Source of the DNA: Methylobacterium sp. E-065
GTDB taxonomy: Bacteria; Pseudomonadota; Alphaproteobacteria; Rhizobiales; Beijerinckiaceae
Reading direction: 5' to 3'
Assembly: GCF_022829605.1 (NCBI RefSeq)
Contig: NZ_JAKSYD010000039.1
Span: 1 to 64,000 of the forward strand
DNA: 64,000 nt
The notes below the pieces were generated by a model. That model searched no databases. It was not told the DNA's origin and saw only the letters and a program-made list of their open reading frames with translations. How positions within the stretch are numbered: position 1 is the stretch's first letter; every line of letters starts with the position of its first letter. The position numbers and the translations under genes are program-made. Shown piece by piece: positions 8,645 to 18,056 of the stretch.

Positions 8645-9862
8645 TTATCCGGCCCGCACCATCGGCACGACGTTGTGCAGGGTCTTGTCGGTGCCGTCGA
8701 AGAACCGACGCACGTTGCGGGCGGCCTGGCGGATGCGCTGCTCGTTCTCGACAAGCGCGATGCGCACGTACTCGTCGCCGAATTCGCCGAAGCCGATGCC
8801 GGGTGCCACCGCCACATCGGATTTCTCCAGCAGCAGCTTCGAGAATTCGAGGCTGCCCATCTCCCGGTAGCGCTCGGGGATCGGCACCCAGGCGAACATC
8901 GAGGCCGCCGGCGAGGGAATCGTCCAGCCAGCCTTGCCGAAGGACTCCACCAGCGCGTCGCGGCGCTTCCGGTAGATGCTGCGCATCTCGTTGATGCAAT
9001 CGTCCGGCCCGTTGAGGGCTGCGGTCGCGGCGACCTGGATCGGCGTGAAGGCGCCGTAATCGAGGTAGGACTTCACCCGGGTCAGCGCCGAGAGCAGGCG
9101 CTCGTTGCCGACCGCGAAGCCCATGCGCCAGCCGGCCATCGAGTAGGTCTTCGACAGCGAGGTGAACTCCACCGTGCAATCGATCGCGCCCGGCACCTGC
9201 AGGACGGAGGGCGGCGGATTGCCGTCGAAATAGACCTCCGCGTAGGCGAGGTCCGACAGCAGGATCAGCTCGTGCCGCTTCGCGAAGGCCACGAGGTCCG
9301 TGTAGAAATCGAGGTCCGCCACGTAGGCGGTGGGGTTTGACGGGTAGCACACCACCAGGGCGACCGGCTTCGGGATGGAGTGGCGCATGGCCCGCTCCAG
9401 CAGCGGGAACATCGCCGGGGTCGGCTCAGCCGGCACGGAGCGGATCACGCCGCCCGCCATCAGGAAGCCGAAGGCGTGGATCGGGTAGCTCGGGTTGGGC
9501 ACCAGCACGACATCGCCCGGGGCGGTGATCGCCTGGGCCATGTTGGCGAAGCCTTCCTTGGAGCCGAGCGTCGCCACGACCTGCGTGTCGGGGTTCAGGG
9601 TCACGCCGAAGCGGCGCTGATAGTAGCCGGCCTGGGCCTTGCGGAGCCCGGCAATGCCCTTGGAGGCGGAATAGCGGTCGGTGCGCGGGCGCCCGGCGGT
9701 CTCGCACAGCTTGGCGATGACGTGCTTCGGAGCGTCGAGATCGGGGTTGCCCATGCCGAGATCGATGATGTCGGCGCCTTGCGCGCGGGCGGCGGCCTTG
9801 ATCCGGTTGACCTGCTCGAAGACGTAAGGCGGCAATCGCTTGATGCGGTGAAAGTCGGTCAT
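8645..9862 (-). CDS. alaC: AlaC-type alanine/LL-DAP aminotransferase family
   Basis: Class I PLP-dependent aminotransferase, 405 aa. It closely resembles E. coli AlaC along its length as I remember it: RLPPYVFEQVNRIK and MGNPDLDAP at the start, SYPIHAFGF and YPSNPTA in the middle, and PGIGFGEFGDEYVRIALVENEQRIRQA at the end. The Schiff-base lysine should be K238 in SLSKTYSMAGWR, and Asn in YPSNPTA is the usual PLP contact. The likely reaction is pyruvate plus glutamate to alanine; related enzymes use LL-diaminopimelate. ATG 9862 follows ACAGG; an in-frame ATG at 9874 would add four residues. Confidence 0.85.
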   Translation of the reverse strand: MTDFHRIKRLPPYVFEQVNRIKAAARAQGADIIDLGMGNPDLDAPKHVIAKLCETAGRPRTDRYSASKGIAGLRKAQAGYYQRRFGVTLNPDTQVVATLGSKEGFANMAQAITAPGDVVLVPNPSYPIHAFGFLMAGGVIRSVPAEPTPAMFPLLERAMRHSIPKPVALVVCYPSNPTAYVADLDFYTDLVAFAKRHELILLSDLAYAEVYFDGNPPPSVLQVPGAIDCTVEFTSLSKTYSMAGWRMGFAVGNERLLSALTRVKSYLDYGAFTPIQVAATAALNGPDDCINEMRSIYRKRRDALVESFGKAGWTIPSPAASMFAWVPIPERYREMGSLEFSKLLLEKSDVAVAPGIGFGEFGDEYVRIALVENEQRIRQAARNVRRFFDGTDKTLHNVVPMVRAG

Positions 9863-9974
9863 GGGCCTGTCCATCGGCGCGCCCCGGAGCTGGCGTCTCT
9901 CATTTGTGCCGGTCGCGCGAACCAAAGACTGTAGCAGACTTACGGGCCGCCGCCGACCCACAAAACCGTGGCTT

Positions 9975-10373
9975 TTACGGAGGCGGGGGCGCCGGCTTGA
10001 TCGTGGCCGCCGCGCCCTGGCCGGCGCTCGCGGCGGCACGGCCGCGCGCCACGTTGCGACCGCGCGCGCTCTCCAGCTCGGCTTCCAATTCCTTCTGGCC
10101 GGTCGCGGATTTCGCCCGGATCGGGCGCTTCGGCGCGTCGACGCCGACAGGCATGTAGTCCGGCGCGGTCTTGCTGCGGGTTTCGGCCACGAAGTCCGGC
10201 GCCGCCACGACCCGTGGCCCGTAGCCCGCATCGGAGGCGAGCGAGCGCACGACGTCGCCCGAGCAGGCGGCCAGCGATCCGGCGAGGAGTGCGAAAAGCG
10301 CCGCCCGGATGAATGCCGGGTGCCGGCCGGGATCACCGAGGCACGATCCGGGGTTCAAAGAGGGTCGATCCAT
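9975..10373 (-). CDS. Putative lipoprotein
   Basis: A 132-aa protein with an N-terminal hydrophobic segment and lipobox (FALLAGSLAAC, Cys near residue 37), so probably lipid-anchored in the envelope. The mature part is basic and Ala-rich with a Pro run at the end (KPAPPPP). The start is uncertain: ATG 10373 gives a long charged lead of about 20 residues before the hydrophobic core. A later start would make a more usual signal peptide. It is divergent from phaC across about 160 bases. Confidence 0.5.
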   Translation of the reverse strand: MDRPSLNPGSCLGDPGRHPAFIRAALFALLAGSLAACSGDVVRSLASDAGYGPRVVAAPDFVAETRSKTAPDYMPVGVDAPKRPIRAKSATGQKELEAELESARGRNVARGRAAASAGQGAAATIKPAPPPP

Positions 10374-10531
10374 AGTCACATGTCCATGAGAAGACGCGCG
10401 GGCATGAGAAGATCGGCCGGATGTTTCGATCGCGTTCGTGAGCGCACTGGCGAAAACTCTGGCTCGCTCTTTATTTTGTCGGAAACGCGGCCCCTGCGCG
10501 GGTCGACGGATAAACCCACAGGGAGGCACGT

Positions 10532-12373
10532 TTGACCAGCCCTCAGGCGCCGGACCGGACCGCCCCTCCGAAACCGCCGACCAGCGGCGCGATGCCGGCT
10601 GGCGTCAGCCCGGCCTTGCCGGACTTCGAGGCGCTGTCGCGCAACGCCGGACAGTTCATGGAGGCGATGGGCCGCAATGTCGGCCGTCTGCTTCAACCCG
10701 ACGCCCAGGCCGGCGCCCCCGGCGGGGACATGAACGAGGCCGCCAAGGTCCTCCAGCAGGTGGCCGAGGCTTGGCTCACCGACCCGAACAAGAGCGCCGA
10801 GGCCCAGGCCCGCCTGTCCCAGGCCTTCTTGAATCTCTGGGGCTCGACCTACCTGCGCCTTCAGGGCCAGCCGGCCGATCCCGTGGCGCTCCCCGAGCCG
10901 CGGGACGCGCGTTTCGCGCACGCCGATTGGTCCACCAACCCGTATTTCGACTTCCTCAAGCAGGCCTACCTGATCGGCACCCGCTGGGCCGAAGGGCTGG
11001 TCGAGGAGGCCGACGGGCTGGACGCGCATACGCGTCACAAGGCGCAGTTTTACCTGCGCCAGTTCACCAGCATGCTCTCGCCCTCGAACTTCCTGCCGAC
11101 CAACCCGGAATTGATCCGCCACACCCTGCAGGAGAATGGCGCCAATCTCGTCCGCGGCCTGAAGATGTACGAGGAGGATCTTGAGGCCGGCGGCGGGCAA
11201 TTGCGCGTGCGCCAGACCGATCCCAGCGGCTTCGAGGTCGGCAAGAACGTGGCGGTCACCCCCGGTGAGGTGGTGTTCCGCAACGACCTGATCGAGCTGA
11301 TCCAGTACACCCCCACCACCGAGACCGTCCTGCGGCGCCCATTTTTGATGGTGCCGCCGTGGATCAACAAGTTCTACATCCTCGATCTCAATCCCCAGAA
11401 GAGCTTCTTCAAGTGGATGGTCGACCAGGGACTGACGGTGTTCTGCATCTCGTGGGTGAACCCGGATGCGCGCCACGCCGACAAGGACTTCGAATCCTAC
11501 ATGCGGGAGGGGATCGAGGCGGCGATCGACGCGATCGGGGTCGCCACCGGCGAGAGCGAGGTGACGGCTGCCGGCTATTGCGTCGGCGGCACGCTGCTCT
11601 CCGTGACGCTCGCCATGCAGGCGGCCACCGGCAACCGGCGGATCAAGAGCGCGACGCTGCTGACCACCCAGGTCGACTTCACGCATGCAGGTGACCTGAA
11701 GGTTTTTGCCGACGAGGACCAGATCCGCCAGATCGAGGCCCGCATGGAGCAGCAGGGCTACCTGGAGGGCGCCCAGATGGCGAACGCCTTCAACATGCTC
11801 CGGCCGAACGACCTGATCTGGCCCTACATCGTCAACAACTACATCAAGGGCAAGGCGCCCACGGCCTTCGATCTGCTGTACTGGAACTCCGACGCGACCC
11901 GGATGCCGGCGGCGAACCATTCATTCTACCTGCGCAACTGCTATCTGAACAACACGCTGGCGCAGGGCCGGATGGTGCTGGGCAACGTCCGGCTGGACCT
12001 CAAGAAGGTGCAGATCCCGATCTTCAACCTCGCCACGCGCGAGGACCACATCGCACCGGCGCTCTCGGTGTTCGAGGGCTCGAAGGTGTTCGGCGGCAAG
12101 GTCGATTTCGTGCTCGCGGGCTCCGGCCACATCGCGGGGGTGGTCAACCACCCGGCAAAGCCAAAATACGGCTACTGGACCGGCGGACCGGTGAAGGGGA
12201 CGCTGGAATCCTGGATCGAAGCCGCGGTGGAAACCAAGGGCTCGTGGTGGCCCTACTGGTTCCAGTGGATCGAGGCCCAGGCCCCCGAGCGGGTCCCGGC
12301 CCGCAAGCCGGGCGGCGACGCGCTGCAATCGCTGGGGCCGGCCCCGGGGACTTATGTGCGGATGCGCGCCTGA
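10532..12373 (+). CDS. phaC: Class I poly(3-hydroxyalkanoate) synthase
   Basis: PHB synthase (613 aa) polymerises 3-hydroxyacyl-CoA on the storage granule. Start is TTG 10532, five bases after GGGAGG. The N-terminal domain covers about 1-210. The alpha/beta-hydrolase catalytic domain has the lipase-like box GYCVGG with nucleophile C350, then D505 in REDHIAP and H533 in GSGHIAG, the full triad. Other blocks match the family: NKFYILDLNPQKSF and VFCISWVNPD. It stands as a single gene with no phaAB beside it; a FadL-type porin gene converges on it. Confidence 0.96.
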   Translation: MTSPQAPDRTAPPKPPTSGAMPAGVSPALPDFEALSRNAGQFMEAMGRNVGRLLQPDAQAGAPGGDMNEAAKVLQQVAEAWLTDPNKSAEAQARLSQAFLNLWGSTYLRLQGQPADPVALPEPRDARFAHADWSTNPYFDFLKQAYLIGTRWAEGLVEEADGLDAHTRHKAQFYLRQFTSMLSPSNFLPTNPELIRHTLQENGANLVRGLKMYEEDLEAGGGQLRVRQTDPSGFEVGKNVAVTPGEVVFRNDLIELIQYTPTTETVLRRPFLMVPPWINKFYILDLNPQKSFFKWMVDQGLTVFCISWVNPDARHADKDFESYMREGIEAAIDAIGVATGESEVTAAGYCVGGTLLSVTLAMQAATGNRRIKSATLLTTQVDFTHAGDLKVFADEDQIRQIEARMEQQGYLEGAQMANAFNMLRPNDLIWPYIVNNYIKGKAPTAFDLLYWNSDATRMPAANHSFYLRNCYLNNTLAQGRMVLGNVRLDLKKVQIPIFNLATREDHIAPALSVFEGSKVFGGKVDFVLAGSGHIAGVVNHPAKPKYGYWTGGPVKGTLESWIEAAVETKGSWWPYWFQWIEAQAPERVPARKPGGDALQSLGPAPGTYVRMRA

Positions 12374-12493
12374 GGCAACGGGTCTGGAAAGCAGATCAGG
12401 ATCGGCCGGAGCCTCCTCTTGTCGTTCCGGGCGAGGCACTGGGACCCAGACCAGCGTAAGATCCGCAAGCGTTCCGTCGGATGGAATGGCAGC

Positions 12494-12519
12494 GCTGCGC
12501 TCGCAGGGACGAGCGCAGC
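12494..12519. terminator. Strong hairpin between phaC and the FadL-type gene
   Basis: A perfect 10-base-pair stem GCTGCGCTCG / CGAGCGCAGC with loop CAGGGA lies between the two convergent stops. GAAACC follows and no U-tract is seen. The position fits a shared terminator. Confidence 0.6.
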
Positions 12520-12539
12520 GAAACCGCTGAGCGGGTGCC

Positions 12540-13853
12540 TCAGTACTTCCGCACCAGCGGCGCGGGGGCCGGCGCCGGCGGGGCGCCGAACACGTAGCGG
12601 AAGCCCACCGAGACGATGTCGGCGCTCGAATCGACCACGCCCGCGAAGGCGATGTTGCCGACATTGTAGTCGCGCCCGATGCCGGCCAGGATCCGCGACC
12701 GGTCGAGGAAGAAGTGCGAGTAGGCGGCGTTGAGGGTCAGCTTCTCGTTCCACCGATAGCTGGCACCGACCGAGACGTTGTAGCGGTCGCCATCGGGCAG
12801 GCGCACCGAGCGGTTGGAGAAGTCGATCGGCGAGGTCTCGTAGGCGAAGCCGGTGCGCAGGGTCAGATTCGGCGCGGCGTCGTACTCGGCACCGATCGAG
12901 TAGGTGTAGCCGTCCTTGTAGTTCAGCGGCAGCGAAGTGACCGGAAGGCCGAGCGACTTCGAGACGATGCCGATATTGCCGAGCCTCGACCAGTTGTCCC
13001 ATTCGAAGCCGAGGTTGACCCGTGCCACCGGCGAGATCGCCTGGGTCAGGCCGACGCTCAGCTTATCGGGGGTGTTGAGCTTGGCGCGGACCTGACCGGC
13101 TGCTCGGGCCAGGGCGACCAGCGGCACGCCGATCGAGCCGTCGATATCGTGGTGCACCGAGGAGCGGTAGCCGATGCCCAGCACGGTCCCGTCGCGCGGC
13201 GTGATCGTGGCGCCCGCGGTGAAGCCCGCACCCCAGGACTCACCCTTGAGGAAGGAGCTCGGATAGACGGTCGGCTGGATGCCGGGGATCGGCAGCGCCT
13301 GCCGCAGGGTCAGGCGAAAATATTCGATGTTCGGACCGGCGGCGACGGACAGCCACTCGTTGACCTTGAAGCCGATCACCGGGTTGAAGGCGAGCGAGAA
13401 GATCCGCGACGAGCGTCCGTAGACCTCACCGGCCCAGACCTGCCGCGGCTTGGTCACGAGGCCGAACGGCGCCCCGGTCGAGAGGCCGAGCCAGAGGCGG
13501 TCGTTGAGCTGGTAGGAGGTCGCCCCCGCCGGCACGACCGCGCCCTGGCCGATATCGCCGGATCCGCCGAGGCGGGCGAATCCCGGATTGGTGCCGACAT
13601 CCGGCCGGATCGTGGAGGACAGTCCGATATAGGTGAAGTTCTGCTCCGCGACGAAGCCCGGGTTCATCGTGATCGTCGCGGGATTCCAGAAGATCGAGGA
13701 GACGCCGCCCGAACCCGCCGCGGCGCCGGCCCAGGCGAGCCCCTGCGCCTGGGTACTCTGCTCCCGGATCCCGAACGCGCCCGCATGCGCCGCCCCGGCG
13801 CCGAGGACCATCGCTGTCGCCGCGAGCATCGCCGCGCGCACCGTCCCGCCCAT
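12540..13853 (-). CDS. FadL/OmpP1/TodX-family outer-membrane protein
   Basis: A 437-aa beta-barrel porin for hydrophobic compounds such as long-chain fatty acids. A Sec signal peptide ends in GAGAAHA. The mature N-terminus GAFGIREQSTQAQG with SSIFWNPA then follows, a hallmark of FadL, whose N-terminal hatch plugs the barrel. Alternating aromatic/Gly-rich strands run to a C-terminal VGFRYVFG-type segment. ATG 13853 follows GGGGGACG; an in-frame TTG at 13865 is an alternative. Its neighbour is phaC, which would fit import of lipid substrates for storage (inference only). Confidence 0.88.
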   Translation of the reverse strand: MGGTVRAAMLAATAMVLGAGAAHAGAFGIREQSTQAQGLAWAGAAAGSGGVSSIFWNPATITMNPGFVAEQNFTYIGLSSTIRPDVGTNPGFARLGGSGDIGQGAVVPAGATSYQLNDRLWLGLSTGAPFGLVTKPRQVWAGEVYGRSSRIFSLAFNPVIGFKVNEWLSVAAGPNIEYFRLTLRQALPIPGIQPTVYPSSFLKGESWGAGFTAGATITPRDGTVLGIGYRSSVHHDIDGSIGVPLVALARAAGQVRAKLNTPDKLSVGLTQAISPVARVNLGFEWDNWSRLGNIGIVSKSLGLPVTSLPLNYKDGYTYSIGAEYDAAPNLTLRTGFAYETSPIDFSNRSVRLPDGDRYNVSVGASYRWNEKLTLNAAYSHFFLDRSRILAGIGRDYNVGNIAFAGVVDSSADIVSVGFRYVFGAPPAPAPAPLVRKY

Positions 13854-14269
13854 CTCGTCCCCCAAGCCCTTCGACCCTGTTGGGCACCGTCGAGTGTTCG
13901 TGACTCGTTATGCGGCACCGCTTCGCTCATGGTGCCAATTCCGAGGGCAAAACCGCAACGACAATCGGTCATTCCTGCGCAAAGACGAAGCATGCCGAGA
14001 GACCTAGAGTATGCTCGAGGATGCTGCAGTTGTTTTGGGAACGACTGTTTTTAAGCGATCCTATCCTGAGTTCCGTCGCACACGCGCACGCAGGAACAAT
14101 AGATCAACAAACGGGTAGATATGCACTTTTCCGCCGGTGCGTTGCTCGGCGGCAACACGTGCGCGGACACCGGTCCGCAGCGTTCGCGCTTGCGCCTGGA
14201 CCGGCGCCCGGCCATGGTCCCGGCGACCGGCGGAGACCGGTTCCAGGGTAGGAATTCAGGAGCGCGGCG
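13854..14269. other. Gap of about 416 bases between divergent genes
   Basis: The space between the FadL-type gene and the FAH-type gene. Its middle (about 13960-14120) is less GC-rich and includes GTTTTTAAGCGATCC, so it likely carries the two divergent promoters. Only short, uncharacteristic frames cross it. No repeat of the REP or dispersed type is seen. Confidence 0.4.
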
Positions 14270-15154
14270 ATGAAGCTCTTCCGGCACGGTCCGAGCGGCG
14301 ACGAGAAGCCCGGCCTCGTGGACGCGAGCGGGGGCCTGCGCGACCTCTCGAGCGTCGTCCGCGACATCGCCGGACCGGCGCTGTCCCCCGAATCGCTCGC
14401 GCGGCTGCGGGCGTTGGATCCCGAGACGCTGCCGAAGCTGCCGCCGGACGTGCGGCTCGGCCCCTGCGTGGGCGGCACCCGCAACGTGGTGGCGATCGGC
14501 CTGAACTTCGCCGACCACGCCGCCGAGACCGGATCGCCGATCCCCGCCGAGCCGATCATCTTCAACAAGGCGCCGTCGAGCCTGTGCGGCCCGAACGACG
14601 CGGTGATCCTGCCCAAGGGCTCGTCCTGCACCGATTGGGAGGTGGAACTCGCCGTGGTGATCGGCCGGCGTGCCAGCTACGTCCACGCCAACGAGGCGCT
14701 GAACTACGTGGCGGGCGCCTGCATCTGCAACGACGTCTCCGAGCGCGACTGGCAGATGAACCGCGGCCCGACCTGGACCAAGGGCAAGAGCGCGCCGACT
14801 TTCGGGCCGCTGGGCCCCTGGCTGGTGACGCTGGACGAGATCCCGGACCTCAAGAACCTCGCCATGAGCCTCGACGTGAACGGCGAGCGCCGGCAGACCG
14901 GCTCGACCGCGACCATGATCTTCGACGTGCCCCAGCTCGTCGCCTACACGTCGCACTTCATGCTGCTGGAGCCCGGCGACGTCATCACCACCGGCACGCC
15001 GCCGGGCGTCGGCCTCGGCATGAAGCCGCCGCGCTACCTGAAGGCCGGCGACGAGATGGTGCTGCGGATCGAGCGGCTCGGCGATCAGCGCCAGACCGTG
15101 ATCGCCTTCGACGACTGGACCGCCAAGGTCTCGGCCGGCGAGCCGACCGACTGA
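14270..15154 (+). CDS. Fumarylacetoacetate hydrolase (FAH) family protein
   Basis: A 294-aa enzyme of the FAH superfamily, whose members hydrolyse or decarboxylate 2-oxo acids using a bound divalent metal. An N-terminal about 70-residue domain precedes the catalytic fold. Metal ligands are expected in [10 protein letters not shown] (two Glu) and in the Asp of [11 protein letters not shown]. The [18 protein letters not shown] and [16 protein letters not shown] blocks are all present, so the enzyme looks intact. GGAG lies before ATG 14270. The exact substrate (2-keto-4-pentenoate, acylpyruvate, oxaloacetate or other) cannot be decided. Confidence 0.9.
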   Translation: MKLFRHGPSGDEKPGLVDASGGLRDLSSVVRDIAGPALSPESLARLRALDPETLPKLPPDVRLGPCVGGTRNVVAIGLNFADHAAETGSPIPAEPIIFNKAPSSLCGPNDAVILPKGSSCTDWEVELAVVIGRRASYVHANEALNYVAGACICNDVSERDWQMNRGPTWTKGKSAPTFGPLGPWLVTLDEIPDLKNLAMSLDVNGERRQTGSTATMIFDVPQLVAYTSHFMLLEPGDVITTGTPPGVGLGMKPPRYLKAGDEMVLRIERLGDQRQTVIAFDDWTAKVSAGEPTD

Positions 15155-15198
15155 GCCGGGTGCTTGATTTTTTTGCGCCGATCCCACTCAAAGGCACC

Positions 15199-16200
15199 AT
15201 GAGCCAAGTCACCACCCCGCACCCGCAGGACATCCGCCACGATTGGACCGTGGCGCAGATCCAGGCGATCCACGACCTGCCGCTGCTCGATCTCGTGCAT
15301 CGGGCCGCCACCGTGCATCGGGCGTACAACGACCCGGCCGATGTCCAGCGCGCGAGCCTGCTGTCGATCAAGACCGGCGGCTGCCCGGAGGATTGCGGCT
15401 ACTGCTCGCAATCGGCCCACCACAAGGAGACCGGGCTGCCGCGCCAGCGCCTGATGCCGGTGGAGACCGTGCTGGCCGAGGCCGCCGCCGCCAAGGCGTC
15501 CGGCGCGACCCGGTTCTGCATGGGCGCGGCGTGGCGCAGCCCCAAGGACGGGCCGGATTTCGATGCGGTGCTGGCCATGGTGCGCGGCGTGCGTGGCCTC
15601 GGCATGGAGGCCTGCGTCACGCTCGGCATGCTGACTGCGAGCCAGGCCGAGCGCCTCGCTGAGGCCGGGCTGACGGCCTACAACCACAACCTCGATACCG
15701 GGCCGGACTATTACGACAAGATCGTCTCCACCCGGACCTACGAAGACCGGCTGAACACGCTGGATCGGGTACGCGAAGCGGGGATCGGCGTCTGCTGCGG
15801 CGGCATCATCGGCCTGGGCGAGGGATCGAGCGACCGCGTGGCGATGCTGCACGTGCTGGCCAACCACGCACCCCATCCGGAGAGCGTGCCGATCAACGCG
15901 CTGGCGGCGGTTGCCGGCACGCCCCTGGGCGACACAGCCGAGGCGATCGACCCGTTCGACATGGTGCGCATGTGCGCGACCGCCCGCATCGTGATGCCCC
16001 GGGCCCGGGTCCGGCTCAGCGCCGGCCGGCGGGCGCTCAGCCGCGAAGCCCAGGCTCTCTGCTTCCTGGCGGGCGCCAACTCGATTTTCTACGGCGAGCG
16101 GCTGCTCACGACTGCCAACGCTGAGGCGGACGCGGATGCTGCGCTGCTGGCCGATCTCGGCATTCGCGTCGCCGAGCCGGTCCTGGCGGCTGCGGAATAA
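15199..16200 (+). CDS. bioB: Biotin synthase
   Basis: Radical SAM enzyme (333 aa) that inserts sulfur into dethiobiotin. The 4Fe-4S cluster/SAM motif CPEDCGYC uses C62, C66 and C69. The second (2Fe-2S) cluster ligands are seen as Cys in FCMGAAW, EACVTLG and CCGGIIG plus the conserved Arg in RLSAGRR. It ends normally. It lies 44 bases after the FAH-type gene and may share its transcript. No other bio genes are in the window, so the pathway is split. The start ATG has only a weak AAGG before it. Confidence 0.96.
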   Translation: MSQVTTPHPQDIRHDWTVAQIQAIHDLPLLDLVHRAATVHRAYNDPADVQRASLLSIKTGGCPEDCGYCSQSAHHKETGLPRQRLMPVETVLAEAAAAKASGATRFCMGAAWRSPKDGPDFDAVLAMVRGVRGLGMEACVTLGMLTASQAERLAEAGLTAYNHNLDTGPDYYDKIVSTRTYEDRLNTLDRVREAGIGVCCGGIIGLGEGSSDRVAMLHVLANHAPHPESVPINALAAVAGTPLGDTAEAIDPFDMVRMCATARIVMPRARVRLSAGRRALSREAQALCFLAGANSIFYGERLLTTANAEADADAALLADLGIRVAEPVLAAAE

Positions 16201-16202
16201 GG

Positions 16203-16222
16203 CTCCGTCCCGAGGGACGGAG
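16203..16222. terminator. Hairpin terminator between bioB and the histidine kinase gene
   Basis: A perfect 8-base-pair stem CTCCGTCC-CGAG-GGACGGAG sits two bases after the bioB stop and before the convergent kinase stop at 16231. It can serve both directions. Confidence 0.65.
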
Positions 16223-16230
16223 TAGGGGCT

Positions 16231-17691
16231 TCAGCCCTCGGCCAGCACGATCCGGAACCGCGCCCCGCCCTCGCAGGTGTCGAGGGTCAGCGTGCCGCCC
16301 ATGATCCCGATCAGCTCGGCGGCGATCGGCAGGCCGAGCCCCGTTCCACCGGACCGCGTCGAGCCCGCAAAGGGCGCGAACAGGTTTTCCCGGGCGCGCG
16401 CCGGGAGGCCGGGTCCGTTATCGGCGACCAGAATGGTGATCCGCCCCGGTTCCTCGCGGGCGGCCGTGACCCGCACCGTGGCGTCGGCGACCTTGGCGCC
16501 GTCGAGGGCCTGTACGGCGTTGCGGACAAGGTTGGCCAACGCCCGCCCCAGCTGCTCCGGATCGGCCTGGACGGACAGGCCGCCCGCCGCCACCGCCACC
16601 GCCACCGCCACGGGATGTGCCGAGAGCGCGGCGAGATCCGGGAGTTCCGCGAAGATCGGCGCCAGCGGTGTCCTGACGAGGCGCGGCGCCCGCTCGCTCA
16701 CCCGGCCATAGGCGAGCGTCGCCTCGCAGAAGCGGATCGCGCGGGCGAGCGTGCCAACGAGGCGCGGCGCGACGCGCTGGACCGTGGGATCGGCGGTGCC
16801 TTCCAGGCGATCACCGAGCAATTGCGCCCCGGTCAGGAGATTGCGCAACTCGTGGCTGATCTTGCTGACGGCGAGGCCCAGCTCGGCCAGCCGCCGCTTC
16901 TGGCGGAGCTGATCGGCGAGGCTGCGCTGCATCTGCCCGAGTGCCAGCTCGGCCTGTCCAATCTCGTCGCTGCGGCGGGACGGCGCGATGATCCGGCCTG
17001 CATCCTCCGGATCGTCCGCGAAGGCGGTGATGCTGGTGACCAGCCGCCGCACCGGGCGCACGATCAGGACCTGCAGCACCACGAAGACCAGCCCCGCCGC
17101 CGACGCCGCGATAATCAGCGAGGAGACCAGCAGCCGCAGGGCGTAATCGACCATGGCCGAGCGGAGCGGCGCCTCGTCGAGCAGGATCTCGACCCGATCG
17201 AAGCCGATCCCCCCCTCCCCGACTACGCGGATCGGCTCCTGCGTCGGGGCCACCAGGGTCCGCCACGCCCCGCGGATCGCCGAGAAAGCCGTGACGTCGC
17301 GCAGGTCGACCGTATCGGCGACGCGTTCCGGCACCGCCTCGATGGCGAGCAGGCGCTGGGTGCCGCCGCCGCGGACCGCGATGGCGCGGGCGTTGACGCC
17401 GGCAAGCAGCCGACTCTCCAGCGCCTCCGAGACCGGCTCGCCCGTCCGGCCGTCGAGGACCAGGGCGGCGACCTGCGCGGCCGCCAGCCGGTCGGACATC
17501 CACTCGATCCGGTAATTGGCCACGGCCGGCACGTAGGTCAGCACCTCCGCCACCACTACGAACGCCACGGTGACGAGGAACAGCCGGCCGGACAGGCCCA
17601 GGCGCAGCCTGCGCCGGTCGGACCCGTCGCGGATCTGGGCCGGGACTGGCACGGCAGCCGTCGCGACCGCGGTGTCGGACTCGAGCGCCAT
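16231..17691 (-). CDS. Membrane-bound sensor histidine kinase
   Basis: A 486-aa two-component sensor. Two membrane helices (about 38-58 and 185-207) flank a periplasmic sensor of about 125 residues. A HAMP linker follows (VRPVRRLVTSI...FADDPED), then the phospho-acceptor H280 in SKISHELRNLL. The ATPase part has N (LVRNAVQAL), G1 (DNGPGLP) and G2 (GGTGLGLPIA) boxes, so it should be active. ATG 17691 follows GGAG by ten bases; in-frame GTG starts at 17700 and 17790 exist. No response regulator lies nearby, so the partner is unknown. Confidence 0.88.
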   Translation of the reverse strand: MALESDTAVATAAVPVPAQIRDGSDRRRLRLGLSGRLFLVTVAFVVVAEVLTYVPAVANYRIEWMSDRLAAAQVAALVLDGRTGEPVSEALESRLLAGVNARAIAVRGGGTQRLLAIEAVPERVADTVDLRDVTAFSAIRGAWRTLVAPTQEPIRVVGEGGIGFDRVEILLDEAPLRSAMVDYALRLLVSSLIIAASAAGLVFVVLQVLIVRPVRRLVTSITAFADDPEDAGRIIAPSRRSDEIGQAELALGQMQRSLADQLRQKRRLAELGLAVSKISHELRNLLTGAQLLGDRLEGTADPTVQRVAPRLVGTLARAIRFCEATLAYGRVSERAPRLVRTPLAPIFAELPDLAALSAHPVAVAVAVAAGGLSVQADPEQLGRALANLVRNAVQALDGAKVADATVRVTAAREEPGRITILVADNGPGLPARARENLFAPFAGSTRSGGTGLGLPIAAELIGIMGGTLTLDTCEGGARFRIVLAEG

Positions 17692-18056
17692 ATCGGTCAC
17701 GCTCCGCGCGGGCGTCGCGGAGGCGGATCGAGACGGCGGTGGTTGCTCGAGCCGGTTCCGGCCTTCGCGGGGGACATGTTCACAAGCCACGGTTTTGCAG
17801 GCGATACAGCCTCTAGGCCGTGAGCACTATAATGTAATGGCCCGCGAGCGGTTGCATCTGCCATCGCCACCGGATTCGCGGTCGGGAGCCATCCGTGTGT
17901 CCTGGCGCGGTCACGCGCTCGCATTGCGATCCGGCGGATCCGAACATGTGAACCGACACCCCAAGTGCCGTTTCAGCGCGCCCTGCACTTGGGAATAGCG
18001 GCAAGTCGTTGTTTTGACGCAGGCTCTCGCGTCGAAGCGGGCTCCGCGTCGGCGGA
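17692..18056. other. Gap of about 365 bases before the kinase gene
   Basis: The space between the kinase start and the end of the VTT-protein gene (both on the minus strand). It contains a mixed-composition stretch with ACTATAATGTAATGG at about 17825. Nothing else was recognised; short frames here have no support. Confidence 0.35.

Noticed and set aside
17826..17832. A TATAAT string upstream of the histidine kinase region
   Set aside because: No -35 element at a proper distance in either direction, so not reported as a promoter.
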